Source of the DNA: Candidatus Faecalibacterium gallistercoris
Lineage (GTDB): Bacteria; Bacillota; Clostridia; Oscillospirales; Ruminococcaceae
Length of the DNA stretch: 64,000 bases
Assembly: GCA_019116585.1 (NCBI GenBank)
Contig: DXBJ01000008.1
Span: forward strand, 56,220 to 120,219
Direction of reading: 5' to 3'
The position numbers and the translations under genes are program-made. This document shows, in pieces, positions 62,551 to 64,000 of the stretch (position 1 is the stretch's first letter; the number at the start of each line of letters is the position of its first letter). Under the pieces are notes generated by a model that was not told the DNA's origin, searched no databases, and saw only the letters and a list, made by a program, of their open reading frames with translations.

Positions 62551-64000
62551 TTACAGGTTGGGATCCCCGCTGTCGGAAGCATCCCCGGCCTGCTGGGTGT
62601 ACAGGATCATCAGGTGGCTGGCGCTGGCCTCCAGGGTCTCTTTGGCCTGGCGGAGAGCGGTCTCCTCGGTGTCGTTCATCTTTTCGGGGTGGTCCTTGCG
62701 GATGCAGCGGCGGAGGTTGGCAAGGTCGGTCTTGATGCGGTTCTTCTCGTCCTTGTCGATCTCCTTTTTGCACTTGGAGAGGGCCTCGTCCACCTTGTAG
62801 GCCAGGATCTCGGCCTGGTTGTGCAGCTCCAGCCGGCCCTTGCGGCGGCTGTCCTCCGCCTCGTAGGCGGCGGCGTCGGCCATGGCCCGCTGGATCTCGC
62901 TCTCGGACAGGTTGGTGGAACCGGTGATGGTGATGTTCTGCTCCCGGCCGGTGCCCAGGTCCTTGGCCGAGACCTTGACCACGCCGTTGACGTCGATGTC
63001 GAAAGTGACCTCGATCTGGGGCTTGGACGAAAAGCCGGCCCGGATGCCTCCCAGTTTGAACTTGCCCAGCGACTTGTTGTCCTTGGCAAAGCGGCGCTCG
63101 CCCTGCAGGACGTTGATCTCCACCGAGGTCTGCATGGGGCGGGCGGTGGTGAAGATCTGGCTCTTGCGGGTGGGGATCATGCTGTTGCGGGTGATGAGGG
63201 GGGTGGCCACGCCGCCCAGGGTCTCGATGGAAAGGGTCAGGGGGGTGACGTCCATCAGGACCAGCCCCTGGGCCGCCGCGCCGGTGGCGCCGGCCAGCTT
63301 GCCGCCGCCCTGCAGCAGGCCGCCCTGGATGGCTGCGCCCATGGCCACGCACTCGTCGGGGTTCAGGGTGTGGCTGGGCTCCTTGCCCAGCAGCTCCTTG
63401 ACCTGGCGGGCCACCGCGGGCATCCGGGTGCTGCCGCCCACCAGCAGGACGCGGCCCAAATCGGCGGGGGCCAGCCCGGCGTCCCGCAGGGCGTTGTTGA
63501 CCGGCTCCACCGTGCGGGCCAGCAGGTCGCCGGTCATCATCTCGAACTGGGGGCGGGTCAGGGTGGCGTCGATGTGGCGGGGGCCGTCCCGGCCCACTGC
63601 GATAAAAGGCAGGTTGATCTGGGCCGAGGGCGCGCTGGACAGCTCCTTCTTGGCCTTTTCCGCCTCTTCTTTCAGGCGGCCCATGGCGGCGGGGTCCCGG
63701 GTCAGGTCGATGCGGTCGGTCTTTTTGAACTCCTGCACCAGCCAGTCCACAATGCGGGCGTCGAAGTCGTCGCCGCCCAGCCGGGTGTCGCCGCCGGTGG
63801 CCAGCACCGTGAAGGTGCCGTCCTCGATCTCGATGATGGACACGTCGAAGGTGCCGCCGCCCAGGTCGTAGACCATGACCTTCTGGGCGGTCTCCTTGTC
63901 CACACCGTAGGCCAGAGCGGCGGCGGTGGGCTCGTTGATGATCCGCTTCACGTCCAGGCCGGCAATCTTGCCCGCGTCCTTGGTGGCCTGGCGCTGGGAG
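62551..64000 (-). CDS. dnaK: DnaK/Hsp70 chaperone, 5' end outside window
   Basis: About 482 C-terminal residues of an Hsp70; the frame is open at the right edge ([32 protein letters not shown]) and the ~130 N-terminal residues are missing. Seen here: the phosphate-2 and adenosine motifs ([34 protein letters not shown]), linker and substrate domain ([27 protein letters not shown]). The tail is short and lacks the usual EEVKDK-type end (ends [11 protein letters not shown]), so it could be either the main DnaK or a paralogue. Confidence 0.88.
   Translation of the reverse strand, partial: SQRQATKDAGKIAGLDVKRIINEPTAAALAYGVDKETAQKVMVYDLGGGTFDVSIIEIEDGTFTVLATGGDTRLGGDDFDARIVDWLVQEFKKTDRIDLTRDPAAMGRLKEEAEKAKKELSSAPSAQINLPFIAVGRDGPRHIDATLTRPQFEMMTGDLLARTVEPVNNALRDAGLAPADLGRVLLVGGSTRMPAVARQVKELLGKEPSHTLNPDECVAMGAAIQGGLLQGGGKLAGATGAAAQGLVLMDVTPLTLSIETLGGVATPLITRNSMIPTRKSQIFTTARPMQTSVEINVLQGERRFAKDNKSLGKFKLGGIRAGFSSKPQIEVTFDIDVNGVVKVSAKDLGTGREQNITITGSTNLSESEIQRAMADAAAYEAEDSRRKGRLELHNQAEILAYKVDEALSKCKKEIDKDEKNRIKTDLANLRRCIRKDHPEKMNDTEETALRQAKETLEASASHLMILYTQQAGDASDSGDPNL

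Overview
The window looks like a GC-rich gut Clostridia chromosome, most likely Faecalibacterium or a close relative in the Oscillospiraceae/Ruminococcaceae. Firmicutes traits include a T-box leader, a PRD-type PTS regulator, an ECF transporter subunit, a MocR/PdxR regulator and P4-primase/serine-recombinase mobile DNA. It also carries a complete uronate (pectin) catabolic region. The genus call is inference; no rRNA is present.

Layout. (1) 1-426: a MerR-family regulator. (2) About 531-20435: a putative ~20 kb genomic island between a 15-bp direct repeat that coincides on the right with the 3' end of tRNA-Leu(CAG). It holds a large serine recombinase; a beta-glucoside PTS cluster (ChbG-type deacetylase, PRD regulator, 6-phospho-beta-glucosidase, EIIA, EIIB, EIIC, metallo-hydrolase, GT1 glycosyltransferase, beta-glucosidase); an MFS transporter; a P4-type helicase; an AT-rich metallophosphoesterase cassette; and an IS1182-like element. 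(3) 20430-25514: tRNA-Leu, two poorly characterised proteins, a MocR/PdxR regulator divergent from an ECF S component, and an AGCS amino-acid symporter. (4) 25658-43375: hexuronate and unsaturated-uronate catabolism (kduD twice, uxuB, uxuA, GntR regulator, KDPG aldolase fused to a VOC-like domain, kdgK, kduI, aldose epimerase-like protein, uxaA, uxaB, uxaC), interrupted by a PAP2-like protein and two HAD phosphatases. TTGTATACAA-like palindromes recur at its promoters. (5) 43600-44243: a toxin-antitoxin pair between near-identical 40-bp hairpin repeats. (6) 44345-52539: BI-1 family protein, HemW, a NitT/TauT-type ABC transporter divergent from a Crp/Fnr regulator, GT2, flavin reductase and a split ThrE exporter. 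(7) 52536-59521: a T-box-controlled methionine region (MetQ, MetN, MetI, then MetY and MetA), followed by a P1 peptidase and a nitroreductase. (8) 59664-62357: an amino-acid ABC transporter. (9) 62405 to the right edge: a 39-codon membrane protein and the 3' part of a dnaK-like gene.

The most striking observation is that two unrelated solute-binding lipoproteins, MetQ (52935-53804) and the family-3 amino-acid binding protein (59812-60690), are both circularly permuted. In each single uninterrupted ORF the normally C-terminal lobe follows the signal peptide directly, and the normally N-terminal lobe comes second. Both carry twin-arginine-like lipoprotein signals. The third binding protein (47701-48756) has the usual order and a Sec-type signal.

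How the genes work together: pectin-derived galacturonate and glucuronate would flow through UxaC, UxaB/UxaA or UxuB/UxuA to KDG. Unsaturated uronates would flow through KduI/KduD to KDG, then KdgK and KDPG aldolase. The PTS island takes up beta-glucosides. The methionine block couples uptake to synthesis from O-acetylhomoserine.
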